Shown one piece after another: positions 15,325 through 24,584 of a DNA stretch of 64,000 nucleotides. The stretch comes from Methanoregula sp. GTDB lineage: Archaea > Halobacteriota > Methanomicrobia > Methanomicrobiales > Methanospirillaceae. How positions within the stretch are numbered: position 1 is the first letter of the stretch; each line of letters opens with the position of its first letter. A program made the translations under genes and the position numbers. The stretch covers positions 1-64,000 of the forward strand of contig NZ_JAQTQD010000009.1 of NCBI RefSeq assembly GCF_028712425.1, written 5' to 3'. The notes beneath the pieces were generated by a model, which was given only the letters and a program-made list of their open reading frames with translations, had not been told where the DNA came from and made no database searches.

Positions 15325-16717
15325 CGCTTGCCTCCGAGAGCTGGAACTCGTCGTGGAGCACACGGCAGGCACGCGGCCCGTCACTCTGGCTCACGACAAA
15401 GGAGATGTTCGCCTCGCTCGATCCCTGCGAGATCATCATCACGTTCACGCCGGCCTTCCCGAGCGCCGTGAAGATCCGGCCACCGGTGCCGGGCGCCCCG
15501 GCCATGCCGGCCCCGACAACGGCAACCGCACAGACATCGTGGTTGTGGGAGACCTGCCGGACAATCCCTTCCTTTGCCAGTTCCGAAAGTGCCTTCACCG
15601 CAGCTGAGACATGCGTCTCGTCCACGATGAGCGAGATGTTCGCCTCGCTTGACCCCTGCGAGATCATCATCACGTTCACCTCGTTGTCGGCAAGGATGGA
15701 GAAGATCGATTTTGCAACCCCGGGCCTCCCGATCATCTGGGCGCCGCAGATGTTGATGGCCGCAACCTTCTCGATGTATGTCAGGGCCTTGACAACCCGG
15801 TGGTCGCGTTTCCCGGTCCGGACAATGACCGTGCCGGGATGGGACGGATTGAAGGTGTTCTTGACCCGCACGAGGATGCCTTTCCTCATCGCCGGCTCGA
15901 TCGAGCGGGGGTGCATGACCTTGGCCCCGAAGTACGAGAGCTCCATCACCTCGAGGTACGAGAGCGAGAGCATGACCCGGGCATCGTTGATCACGCGGGG
16001 ATCGCAGGTCATGATCCCGTCCACGTCGGTCCAGATCCAGATCTCGTCTGCGTCGATGCCGGCGCCGATGATGGAAGCCGAGTAGTCCGAGCCGCTCCGG
16101 CCGAGCGTGGTCAGGATGCCTTCCCGGGTGCAGCCCATGAACCCCGTAATCACCGGGATCTCCTTGCCAAGGAGCGGGCCGATCCGGCGCTTGATCCGCT
16201 CATCGCTCTCCGGGAGGGCGGTGGACTCGCCGTGCTGGGGGGTGGTGAGGATGCCTGCCTCGCAGCCGTCCATCACCGATGAGGAGATGCCCCGCTGCCT
16301 GATTGCGGCGGAGAGGATCGGGGCGAGGAGCCGTTCGCCGAACGAGATGATATAGTCCTTTGAGCGGGGAGTGAGTTCCCGCAGGTTGTAGATCGCATTC
16401 AGGATGTTCTCGAGCCGGATGAGGTTCTCCTCCATCGCAGCCCCGACCTCAGCGACATGGTCGGGCGCTGCTCCTTCGAGCGTGGCGATGTGGCGTTTAG
16501 AGAGCGACTGGATCAGCGAGGCGATCGCACTGTTGTCCTTTGCCGTCGGGAGGGCGGTCGCGACCTCGATGAGCTGGTCGGTCACGCCACGCTGGGCCGA
16601 TACGACCACGGCAAGTTCGTCTCCCGCTTTATGGTGTTGTTCTAAAATATCGACAACCTGCCCGATACGTTGTGCATCGGCAACGGATGTCCCGCCGAAT
16701 TTCATTAAGAGTTTCAT
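15317..16717 (-). CDS. lysC: Aspartate kinase with two ACT domains
   Basis: Phosphorylates aspartate, opening lysine, threonine and methionine synthesis. The kinase domain begins KFGGTSVADA and contains TLGRSGSDYSA and WTDVDGIMTCDPR. Two C-terminal ACT domains, each with NVMMISQGSSEANIS, form the allosteric part, so feedback inhibition by an end-product amino acid is expected. The ORF track starts at GTG 16729, but ATG 16717 gives the family-typical MKLLMKFGG and lies only a few bases past the transcription start predicted from the TATA box at about 16748. First gene of a lysC-purM pair with an 8-nt overlap. Confidence 0.94.
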   Translation of the reverse strand: MKLLMKFGGTSVADAQRIGQVVDILEQHHKAGDELAVVVSAQRGVTDQLIEVATALPTAKDNSAIASLIQSLSKRHIATLEGAAPDHVAEVGAAMEENLIRLENILNAIYNLRELTPRSKDYIISFGERLLAPILSAAIRQRGISSSVMDGCEAGILTTPQHGESTALPESDERIKRRIGPLLGKEIPVITGFMGCTREGILTTLGRSGSDYSASIIGAGIDADEIWIWTDVDGIMTCDPRVINDARVMLSLSYLEVMELSYFGAKVMHPRSIEPAMRKGILVRVKNTFNPSHPGTVIVRTGKRDHRVVKALTYIEKVAAINICGAQMIGRPGVAKSIFSILADNEVNVMMISQGSSEANISLIVDETHVSAAVKALSELAKEGIVRQVSHNHDVCAVAVVGAGMAGAPGTGGRIFTALGKAGVNVMMISQGSSEANISFVVSQSDGPRACRVLHDEFQLSEASDE

Positions 16718-16740
16718 GCTCTTGCTCACTCGTGCTTTTT

Positions 16741-16756
16741 GCTATTTATTTATCTA
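16741..16756. promoter_or_regulatory. Shared divergent promoter of lysC and tfrA
   Basis: The AT-rich GCTATTTATTTATCTA lies between the two genes. On the minus strand it gives GATAAATAAATAG, about 30 nt before the lysC ATG; on the plus strand TATTTATTTATC lies about 30-40 nt before the tfrA ATG. Both transcripts would be nearly leaderless. Confidence 0.5.
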
Positions 16757-16781
16757 ACTATACGATCCACTCTGTAATAAG

Positions 16782-18425
16782 ATGCGTGCAGATGAGGTCA
16801 CAGACTGCCATGTTCTGGTGATTGGCAGCGGCGGTGCGGGAGTCCGGGCCGCGATTGAGGCATCGCAGTACGGGGAGACGGTCCTCATCTCCAAGACCAT
16901 CGTGGGAAAAGGCGGGTGCACCACGATGGCGGAAGGCGGGTACAATGCGGTGCTCCGGGACGTGGACACCTGCGGGGGACACCTTGAGGACACGATGAAG
17001 GGCGGGGCGTTCTTAAACGATCCGCAGCTTGCCGACATCCTGGCACGCGAAGCCCCGCTCCGTATGGGCGACCTCGTGAAGTGGGGGGCCGTCTTCGATT
17101 TCACGGACACGGACGAGGTTGCCCAGCGGCCGTTCGGGGGCCAGCGGTTCCCCCGGACCTGTTATGCGGGCGACCGGACCGGCCACGAGATGATGATGAC
17201 ACTCGTTGACCGGCCCTCGTTTGTGATGGAGCACGCAAAGAATGTCACAGTCCTGCAGGAATACACGGTCATCGACCTGTTGAAAGACGGGGATTCGGTC
17301 ATCGGGGCACTGGCGCTGGACGAGAAAGGCAACATCGTTGTCATGAAGGCGGACAGCACGGTCCTTGCCACCGGTGGCGGGACGCGGGTGTACGACATCT
17401 CCACCAACTCGTCGAGCGGCACGGGCGACGGGTACGCGATGGGGTACCGGACCGGCGCGGAACTGATCGACATGGAGATGGTCCAGTTCCACCCGACCGG
17501 CGCAATCATTCCGTACGATGCCCGGGGCCGGCTCGTGACCGAGGCGGTAAGGGGCGAGGGCGGGGTGCTGAAGAACGTATACGGCGAGCGGTTCATGAAG
17601 ACCTACGACCCGGCACGGATGGAACTCTCCACCCGCGACGTGGTGGCCCGTGCCATTGCAGCCGAGATCCAGAAAGGCCGGGGCACAAAGAATGGAGGAG
17701 TGTATCTCGATGTCACGCACCTCTCCCGCGAGCAGATCGAGACCCGCCTTCCCGTGATGCTCGAACAATTCCTCAAATTCGGCGTGGACATCCGGACAAC
17801 CCCGATGGAGGTCGCCCCGACAGCCCACCACATAATGGGCGGCCTCCGGATCACGCCCGAGTGCCGGACCACCCTCCCCGGCCTCTTTGCCTGCGGCGAG
17901 GTCTCCGGGGGAGTGCACGGCGCCAACCGGCTTGGCGGCAATGCCCTTGCCGAGACGCAGGTCTTCGGGAAACGTGCCGGAGAGGCGGCCGGGAAGGCCC
18001 CGGTGCGGAAGAAGAGTGTGGACGAGCGACAGGTGGATGCCTGCCGGAAGCGGCTCAATGCATTCCTGTCGGGCAGCACGAACCCGGCACAGGTCCGGAC
18101 GAAGCTCCAGCTCGCGATGTGGGAAGGGGCCGGGATCTTCCGGACCGCGGTAGCGCTCGAAGAGACGCTGCACACGATCCGTCACCTCCAGACCATGAAC
18201 CTGAAGGCCGCGTCGGCACAGAACCTTGCCGAGTGCTGCATTGTCCAGAACATGTGCCTGACGGCCTCGCTCATCTGCCGGTCCGCCCTGCTCCGCACGG
18301 AGTCCCGGGGGGCCCATGTGAGGACGGACGTTGCAAAGACCCACGAGCCGGAGAACTCACCGTTCGGCCACACCTTCGTCTCGCTCACCCGCGAAGGGAT
18401 TGAGACAAAGGAGGTGAAGGCATGA
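16782..18425 (+). CDS. tfrA: Thiol:fumarate reductase subunit A (flavoprotein)
   Basis: Catalytic subunit of the cytoplasmic enzyme that reduces fumarate to succinate with coenzymes M and B, producing the CoM-S-S-CoB heterodisulfide. 547 residues, standard for the family. The FAD-binding motif VIGSGGAGVRAA is at residues 12-24, with KGGCTTMAEGGYN following; QFHPTGAI and the active-site region STRDVVARAI and HHIMGGL are those of the fumarate reductase/succinate dehydrogenase flavoprotein family. The helical C-terminal domain is present. Its stop overlaps the tfrB start (ATGA), so the subunits are translationally coupled. It provides succinate for the incomplete reductive citric acid pathway of methanogens. 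Confidence 0.92.
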   Translation: MRADEVTDCHVLVIGSGGAGVRAAIEASQYGETVLISKTIVGKGGCTTMAEGGYNAVLRDVDTCGGHLEDTMKGGAFLNDPQLADILAREAPLRMGDLVKWGAVFDFTDTDEVAQRPFGGQRFPRTCYAGDRTGHEMMMTLVDRPSFVMEHAKNVTVLQEYTVIDLLKDGDSVIGALALDEKGNIVVMKADSTVLATGGGTRVYDISTNSSSGTGDGYAMGYRTGAELIDMEMVQFHPTGAIIPYDARGRLVTEAVRGEGGVLKNVYGERFMKTYDPARMELSTRDVVARAIAAEIQKGRGTKNGGVYLDVTHLSREQIETRLPVMLEQFLKFGVDIRTTPMEVAPTAHHIMGGLRITPECRTTLPGLFACGEVSGGVHGANRLGGNALAETQVFGKRAGEAAGKAPVRKKSVDERQVDACRKRLNAFLSGSTNPAQVRTKLQLAMWEGAGIFRTAVALEETLHTIRHLQTMNLKAASAQNLAECCIVQNMCLTASLICRSALLRTESRGAHVRTDVAKTHEPENSPFGHTFVSLTREGIETKEVKA

Positions 18426-19879
18426 AGGAGCTGACGGTCACCATCCGCCGGTTCGATCCGGAGACGGACAAGGAGCCCCGGTACGTGACCTACCGCGTGA
18501 AGGTGAACGACGGCGCCCGCGTCCTGAACGTGCTGCACGCGATCCACGACTCCATCGACCCCACGCTCTCATACCGCTACTCCTGCGCCTCAGGGCAGTG
18601 CGGCTCGTGCGCCGTGCGGGTGAATGGCGAGCCGGTGCTGGCCTGCATGGAAGAGGCAAAAGACAACATGAAGATCGAGCCGCTAAACCTCGACGTGAAA
18701 AAGGACCTCGTGACAGACCTCGTCCCCCGGCTCGAACAGATCGCTTCGCTCATCCCGAAGACGGAGACCGTGATGCCGAAGAAGGCGGACATCGATGCGA
18801 TGAAGCCCTTGAAGGACTGCATCGAGTGCCTTTGTTGCGTCTCGGTCTGCCCGGCCGTTGACGTCACGAAGTTCGTGGGCCCGACGGCCATGCGCCAGCA
18901 GATGCGGCTCGTGCTCGACCCCCGCGACAGTGGCGACCGGATCAGCGACGCGGTCCGGGACGGGCTCTTTACCTGCACTACCTGCCAGGCCTGCTGGAAG
19001 GTCTGCCCGAAAGAGATCCAGACACCGGCAAAAGCGATCGAGAAACTCCGGGCCCACGCGAACCGCCGCGGGTTCACGCTGCCCCGGCACAAGGAAGTGG
19101 CGGCGATGGTGCAGGAGACCGGGCGGAGCATTCCCCGAACTTCCGAGTCGTTCCTGGAAAAAGTTCCCGATGTCATTGAGCCGGACGGTCCCGTGAAGGC
19201 AACGGTCGGGCTCTTCATCGGCTGCGTATACAACCTCCGGCAGCAGCAGTCAGCCCTCGATGCAATGGAGGTTCTGAAGAGAAACGGCATCCGGGTTATC
19301 ATCCCGAAAGAGCAGGTCTGCTGCGGCTCGCCGCTCATCAGGACCGGCCAGCTTGGATACATCGACGAGCTGAAGCGCCGGAATATTGAGACCTTCACCT
19401 CCCGGAAGATCGATACCGTCCTCACCATGTGTGCCGGCTGCGGCAGCACGCTCAAGCACGATTACGAGACGCCCTTTACGGTCATCGACATCAACGAGCT
19501 CCTGACAAAATACGGGATCGAGCCACCGGCAAAACTCCCGATCAAAGCAACTTATCACGACCCCTGCCACCTGATGCGGGGACAGGGCGTGAAAGACGAG
19601 CCCCGTCAGCTGATCCGGCAGGTCGTCGACCTTGTGGAGATGCCGGCGATCTGCTGTGGTTCCGGTGGTGGCGTCCGGTCCGGGATGCCGGACGAGGCTG
19701 CTGCTCTCGGGAAGAAGCGGGGCGAGGAGATTAAAAAGACCGGTGCCGAGATCGTTATCACCTCCTGCCCGTTCTGCGAGTTCCACATTGCCGGCCACAC
19801 GGACAAACCGGTCAAGAATATTATGACAGTGCTGCTCGAAGGCTACCGCGAGAAGGACCGGAAGAACGCGGAAAACTAA
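18422..19879 (+). CDS. tfrB: Thiol:fumarate reductase subunit B (Fe-S and CCG domains)
   Basis: 485 residues in three parts: an N-terminal plant-type [2Fe-2S] domain (SCASGQCGSCAVRVNG), two [4Fe-4S] motifs (CIECLCCVSVCP and CTTCQACWKVCP, residues about 138-205), and a C-terminal region with two CCG domains (CCGSP with CAGCGS, and CCGSGGG with SCPFCEFH) homologous to heterodisulfide reductase HdrB. The CCG part is the expected site of CoM-SH/CoB-SH oxidation, and electrons pass through the clusters to FAD in TfrA. The domain combination separates this from ordinary succinate dehydrogenase. It overlaps tfrA by 4 nt. Confidence 0.93.
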   Translation: MKELTVTIRRFDPETDKEPRYVTYRVKVNDGARVLNVLHAIHDSIDPTLSYRYSCASGQCGSCAVRVNGEPVLACMEEAKDNMKIEPLNLDVKKDLVTDLVPRLEQIASLIPKTETVMPKKADIDAMKPLKDCIECLCCVSVCPAVDVTKFVGPTAMRQQMRLVLDPRDSGDRISDAVRDGLFTCTTCQACWKVCPKEIQTPAKAIEKLRAHANRRGFTLPRHKEVAAMVQETGRSIPRTSESFLEKVPDVIEPDGPVKATVGLFIGCVYNLRQQQSALDAMEVLKRNGIRVIIPKEQVCCGSPLIRTGQLGYIDELKRRNIETFTSRKIDTVLTMCAGCGSTLKHDYETPFTVIDINELLTKYGIEPPAKLPIKATYHDPCHLMRGQGVKDEPRQLIRQVVDLVEMPAICCGSGGGVRSGMPDEAAALGKKRGEEIKKTGAEIVITSCPFCEFHIAGHTDKPVKNIMTVLLEGYREKDRKNAEN

Positions 19880-19960
19880 TCCTTCCATTGCACCTTTGAC
19901 CCGGCTCCTCAGCGCTGAGATTCATCGTCACGGTTTTCCGGAAATTTCCGGTACCAAATG

Positions 19961-19968
19961 CATAAATT
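19961..19968 (+). promoter_or_regulatory. TATA box of the solute-binding protein gene
   Basis: CATAAATT is centred 27 nt before ATG 19991, placing transcription start at or next to that codon. This argues for 19991 rather than 19958 as the start, and for a leaderless mRNA. Confidence 0.45.
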
Positions 19969-19990
19969 TTCAGCCTGCGTTTTTCAGTAC

Positions 19991-20785
19991 ATGAAGGTCA
20001 TTATCCCTCTCGTCATTCTCCATGTCATCGGCTGCATTGCCGCCGGGTGTAGCGCTCCCCCGCACAGCACGGCTCCGGCCACGACGGTTATTCCGCAGGA
20101 GACCCGCCCGCACTACGTCATCGGGGTCGATGCAGATCTCCCGCCTTTCTCGGTGCAGGACAGTTCCGGGAACTTCTCCGGCTTCGATATCGATGCCACC
20201 CGACGGGTTGCAGAGATCGAAGGGTTCGATGTGACCTTCGTGGCAATCCCCTGGGACAGCGCCATCTCCACCTTTGAGAGCGGGAAGATCGATATGATCT
20301 GGTCGGGCATGACGGTCTCACCCGAACGGAGCGCCCTCGTTTACTTCTCGGTCCCGTACTACCGCGTGACACGGAGCATTGCAGTCCGCGAGGGATCCGG
20401 GTTGACGATGCAGGATTTTAATCAGGGGAAGATCCGGATCGGGGCACAGATGGGATCGACCGAGCAGGAATGGGTTGAAGTGAACCTTATCGATACCGGC
20501 AGGATGCCGGTGGCAAACCTCTCCCTCTACCCGGACATCTCCGGCGTAACGGGTGCTCTCGTCAACGGCACAGTTGACGCCACCCTTGTCCAGGCCCCGA
20601 CGCAGGCCCGCGCTGTCGAGGGAAAACCGCTGGTCATCATCGGGAACACCATGGACGAAGACACGTACGCAGTTGCAGTCCGGAACAGCGATACCCGCCT
20701 GCAGGCGACAATCGACCACGGGCTTGGCATCCTGATGAAGGACCCCGCGTGGCAGGAGATGAAGGCAAAACACGGACTGCAGTAG
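19991..20785 (+). CDS. Orphan family-3 solute-binding lipoprotein
   Basis: 264 residues with a lipoprotein signal (hydrophobic stretch then IAAGC), so it is lipid-anchored outside the membrane. The mature part is a periplasmic-binding-protein fold of the amino-acid family 3 (YVIGVDADLPPFSVQDSSG, GFDIDATRRVAEIEGFDV, and later RIGAQMGSTEQEWV). Normally such proteins feed ABC permeases, but no permease or ATPase is nearby. Instead, the next gene in the same direction encodes a large sensor kinase, so a sensing role is possible. The earlier ATG at 19958 would precede the signal peptide by 11 residues and overlaps the TATA box. Confidence 0.82.
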   Translation: MKVIIPLVILHVIGCIAAGCSAPPHSTAPATTVIPQETRPHYVIGVDADLPPFSVQDSSGNFSGFDIDATRRVAEIEGFDVTFVAIPWDSAISTFESGKIDMIWSGMTVSPERSALVYFSVPYYRVTRSIAVREGSGLTMQDFNQGKIRIGAQMGSTEQEWVEVNLIDTGRMPVANLSLYPDISGVTGALVNGTVDATLVQAPTQARAVEGKPLVIIGNTMDEDTYAVAVRNSDTRLQATIDHGLGILMKDPAWQEMKAKHGLQ

Positions 20786-20956
20786 GAGGTAGAACCCGGG
20801 GTACGGGTATTCTCACGATCAGCCCCATTTTTCACCCTGTTTTTTTCAGTCATCCCCGGACAACGGGACTTTTCGCGGGTTCACCCTTTCCCACAGGCCC
20901 ATGTGCCGCTCGCCGGCAGCGAAAGGGATATACTGCACAGAAGAAATGGATTACTG

Positions 20957-23900
20957 ATGCCGGACAGCATTCGCGTCCTCTATGTTGATGACGAGCGCGA
21001 CCTGCTTGAGGTAGGAAAACTCTTTCTTGAGGAGAGCGGGGAATTTTCAGTCACGACCATTGTCTCGCCGAATGCAGCCCTGGATCTCCTCCAAAAGGAG
21101 CATTTCGACGCGATTGTCTCGGATTACCAGATGGATGAACTGGATGGGATCCGGTTCTTGCAGGCTGCCCGCGAGCGGTTCCCTATCGTCCCCTTCATCC
21201 TCTTCACCGGAAGAGGGCGTGAAGAGGTTGTAATCCAGGCCCTCAACAACGGCGCCGATTTCTATCTCCAGAAAGGCGGAGATCCCGACGCGCAGTTCGC
21301 GGAGCTCGCCCACAAGATACGGCAGGCTGTCCGGACAAAACAGGCGGAGCAGTCCCTTGCAGAAAACCGGGATTATCTCGAGCGGATCTATACCTCTGTC
21401 CAGGGGGGGATCCTCATCATTGATGCAAAAACCCACGAAATCCTGGACCTGAACCCTGCGGCCGAGAAAATGATGGGGAGGACAAAGGACCAGATCATTA
21501 GCAGGATCTGCCACCAGTTTATCTGCCCGGCAGAACAGGGCCGGTGCCCGATCACGGACCTGCACCAGCCGGTGGACAACTCCGAGCGTATTCTCCTGAC
21601 TGCTGACGGTAAGAAACGTGACATCATCAAGTATGTGGTCCCGTTCAATCTCCACGGCCGGGAATGTTTGCTGGAGACCTTCCTTGACAATACCGAGCGG
21701 AAACAGGCAACGGATAATCTGAAGGCGGCATACGAGAAGCTGACCATCGCCGAAGAGGAACTCCGGCAGAATTACGAAGCGCTCAGCAAAAAAGAGCAGG
21801 CGCTCAGGGAGCGCGAAACGCAGCTGGCAGAGACCAACACCTACCTCTCCAGCGTCATCTCGTATGCGGCAAACCCGATCGTGATTTGGGATGTCAATTC
21901 ACGCATCACCGGGTTCAACAAGGCGTTTGAGAAGCTGACCGGTTTTGCTGAATCGAACGTGCTGGGGCGCGACTTTGATATCCTGTTCCCCGATGAGTCG
22001 CGCAAGAGCTCCCTTGATCTCGTCTGTCGTGCGCTGTTTGGCGAGAAATGGGAGGGCGTCGAGGTCCCGGTCAAGACAATCCATGGCGCGACCCGGACGG
22101 TAATCTGGAACTCGGCAAACATCTATGCCGAAGACGGGGTCACCCCGCTCGCCACTGTCGCGATGGGGACCGACATCACGGAACGGAAGATCACAGAGCA
22201 GGAACTGCTCGCAAGGAACAAGGAGCTCCATGAGGCGTACGACAGGGTTGCACGGGCAGAGGAAGAACTCCGGCAGAATTATGAACAAGTGAGCGCAACC
22301 GAGGAGGAGCTCCGGTCGAATTACGAGATGCTCGCCCACCAGGAACAGGCACTCAGGGAGAGCGAGGAAAAGTTTCGCACACTGGTAGAGACGTCCCCGG
22401 ACGTCATCTGGGAAGTTGATCTCGAGGGAACGCTCCGGTATGTCAGTCCCACGGTGACAAGCCTGACAGGGTACTCACCGGAGGAGATGGTGGGAAAGAC
22501 TATCATCGGGATTGTGGAGGAAGAGGCACGGCCCCGCCTTATGAAGGAGATAGAACGGGCCATTTCATCAGACGGGCCTATCCTCCCCATGCAGTTCCCT
22601 GCCCGTCATCGCGACGGTGACATCTTCACGGTCGAGATCCGCGTGGCCCGGCTTACCGGCCCCGGGGGAAAAATTGCCGGGTTCCGCGGGGTTGCCGTGG
22701 ATGTCACGGAGCGCAGGAAAACCGAGGACGCCATAAAAGCGAGCGAAGAAAAGTTCCGCGCACTGGTCGAGAGTTCGCTTGACGGTATTGCGATAACGGA
22801 CTTTTCGGGAATCCTGCTCTTTTCCAACGCCGCTGCCGGCCGCATTGTCGATGCTGACGATTACCCGGCCCTCATCGGGAAGAAGAACATCCTCGAATAT
22901 ATCGCTCCCGCACACCAGCCTGCGGTGCTCCGCGACTTTAGCCAGGTGATGGAGGGCAGGGATGCCTATCTTGTCACCTACCAGCTTATCACCGAGAAAG
23001 GGAGGATGATCTGGGCCGAGTGCATCGGGAGGAAAATTACATTCGGGAAAACCCCGGCAATGCTGGTCTCCTTCCGGGACATCACGGAACGAAAGAACGC
23101 TGAGGAGACGCTTAAAGACAGCGAGGAGTTTGTCAACACCATTGTAGAGAATATCCCGGATATGATCTTTGTCAAGGATGCCGTGGACCTCCGGTTTGTG
23201 CGGTTCAACAGGGCCGGTGAGGAACTGCTGGGATATTCGCGGGAAAACCTCTACGGGAAGAACGATTACGACTTTTTCCCCAAAGAGGAGGCGGACTTCT
23301 TTACGGAAAAAGATCGGGAAGTCCTGCGAAGCGGCACAGTAGTGGATATTCCCGAAGAGGTCATCCAGACAAAGAACAAGGGGGAGCGGATCCTGCACAC
23401 AAAGAAGATCCCCGTCCTCGATCGGGACGGCAATGTCCGGTATCTCCTGGGGATCTCGGAAGACATCACCGAAAGCCGTCGGGCCGACGAGATACTCCGC
23501 GAGTCCGAGAAGAAATTTGCCACGGTCTTTCAGAACAATCCCGTTCCCCTCACCCTTACATCGGCAGATGGCGGAATGATTGCCGATGTCAATGAAGCGT
23601 TCTTAAGCAGTACCGGGTACCTGCGGGAAGAAGTGATCGGAAAAACCGCCAGGGAGCTGGGGCTTTTTGTCAACCAGGATGACATTACCAGGCTGGTGAC
23701 AGAACTCCGTACAAAGCACCAGGTCAGTGGAATGGACATTTCCTGCCGGACGAAGAATGGCGAGATCCGTATCTGCCGGTTCTCCTCCCGTGTCATCATG
23801 ATGGGCAGCACACCCCATGTTATCTCAACCGTTGAGGACGTTTCAGAGCGCTTGAAAACCGAAGAAGCGCTTCAGCAGGCAAACAAGAAACTCCACCTTC

Positions 23901-24526
23901 TCTCCAGCATCACCCGGCACGATATCAAGAACCAGCTCATAACCCTTGATGGATACGTCAGCCTCCTGAACAAAAAGAGGCCCGCCGGATGCGAGCTGGA
24001 GATTGCCCGGATCCACAAGGTGAGTAAAGAGATCACAGCCATGATCCAGTTCACCAAGGATTACCAGCAGGTGGGGATCGCAAGTCCGGTCTGGACGGAT
24101 CTCAGGGCCCTGGTGGATGCTGCTGAAAAGGGGATTGCCCCGGGGGGTGTCACGGTGATGAACGATATCCCGGCCGGGACCGAAGTCTATGCCGATCCGC
24201 TCATCGCAAAGGTCTTCTTCAACTTAATGGACAATGCCGTGCGCCACGGGGGCAGTGTTAAAAACATCCGGTTCTCCCTCATGACATGCAATGGGGAGAC
24301 CTGCATCACGTGTGAAGATGATGGCAACGGTGTTAATCCGGATATGAAAAAGAAACTTTTCCGGAAAGGATTTGGGAAGAACCAAGGCTTTGGGCTGTTC
24401 CTCTCCCGCGAGGTCCTCGATATCACCGGCATCTCCATCCAGGAGACCGGCGAACCGGGCAGCGGGGCGCGCTTCGAGATGACCGTCCCGAAAGAATCGG
24501 TCCGGACTGTTGCTGTGCAGGAGTGA
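20957..24526 (+). CDS. Hybrid response regulator / six-PAS histidine kinase
   Basis: About 1189 residues, soluble. It begins with a CheY-like receiver (VLYVDDERDLLEVG; phospho-acceptor Asp in IVSDYQMDELDG), then six PAS domains in tandem separated by coiled coils (near residues 150, 290, 475, 600, 720 and 840), then a C-terminal kinase: H-box SSITRHDIKNQL, N-box NLMDNAVRHGG, and ATP-lid motifs EDDGNGV and GFGLFL. The H-x-x-x-N form of the H-box is common in methanogen kinases. There are no membrane segments, so signals are cytoplasmic or come from partners such as the solute-binding lipoprotein upstream. ATG 20957 is taken rather than GTG 20903 because MPDSIRVLYVDDE is the usual start of a receiver. 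Confidence 0.9.
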   Translation: MPDSIRVLYVDDERDLLEVGKLFLEESGEFSVTTIVSPNAALDLLQKEHFDAIVSDYQMDELDGIRFLQAARERFPIVPFILFTGRGREEVVIQALNNGADFYLQKGGDPDAQFAELAHKIRQAVRTKQAEQSLAENRDYLERIYTSVQGGILIIDAKTHEILDLNPAAEKMMGRTKDQIISRICHQFICPAEQGRCPITDLHQPVDNSERILLTADGKKRDIIKYVVPFNLHGRECLLETFLDNTERKQATDNLKAAYEKLTIAEEELRQNYEALSKKEQALRERETQLAETNTYLSSVISYAANPIVIWDVNSRITGFNKAFEKLTGFAESNVLGRDFDILFPDESRKSSLDLVCRALFGEKWEGVEVPVKTIHGATRTVIWNSANIYAEDGVTPLATVAMGTDITERKITEQELLARNKELHEAYDRVARAEEELRQNYEQVSATEEELRSNYEMLAHQEQALRESEEKFRTLVETSPDVIWEVDLEGTLRYVSPTVTSLTGYSPEEMVGKTIIGIVEEEARPRLMKEIERAISSDGPILPMQFPARHRDGDIFTVEIRVARLTGPGGKIAGFRGVAVDVTERRKTEDAIKASEEKFRALVESSLDGIAITDFSGILLFSNAAAGRIVDADDYPALIGKKNILEYIAPAHQPAVLRDFSQVMEGRDAYLVTYQLITEKGRMIWAECIGRKITFGKTPAMLVSFRDITERKNAEETLKDSEEFVNTIVENIPDMIFVKDAVDLRFVRFNRAGEELLGYSRENLYGKNDYDFFPKEEADFFTEKDREVLRSGTVVDIPEEVIQTKNKGERILHTKKIPVLDRDGNVRYLLGISEDITESRRADEILRESEKKFATVFQNNPVPLTLTSADGGMIADVNEAFLSSTGYLREEVIGKTARELGLFVNQDDITRLVTELRTKHQVSGMDISCRTKNGEIRICRFSSRVIMMGSTPHVISTVEDVSERLKTEEALQQANKKLHLLSSITRHDIKNQLITLDGYVSLLNKKRPAGCELEIARIHKVSKEITAMIQFTKDYQQVGIASPVWTDLRALVDAAEKGIAPGGVTVMNDIPAGTEVYADPLIAKVFFNLMDNAVRHGGSVKNIRFSLMTCNGETCITCEDDGNGVNPDMKKKLFRKGFGKNQGFGLFLSREVLDITGISIQETGEPGSGARFEMTVPKESVRTVAVQE

Positions 24527-24584
24527 CCGTCCGACTTCTGCACCGAAACGAAAAAAGTCAGCGGCTTTGAGGCGACTGCCCCCG

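Noticed and set aside
14488-15471. 327-codon plus-strand ORF
   Set aside because: Antisense of purM, whose codon bias keeps this frame open; no family resemblance.
17013-18344. 443-codon minus-strand ORF
   Set aside because: Antisense of tfrA; typical shadow in a GC-rich gene.
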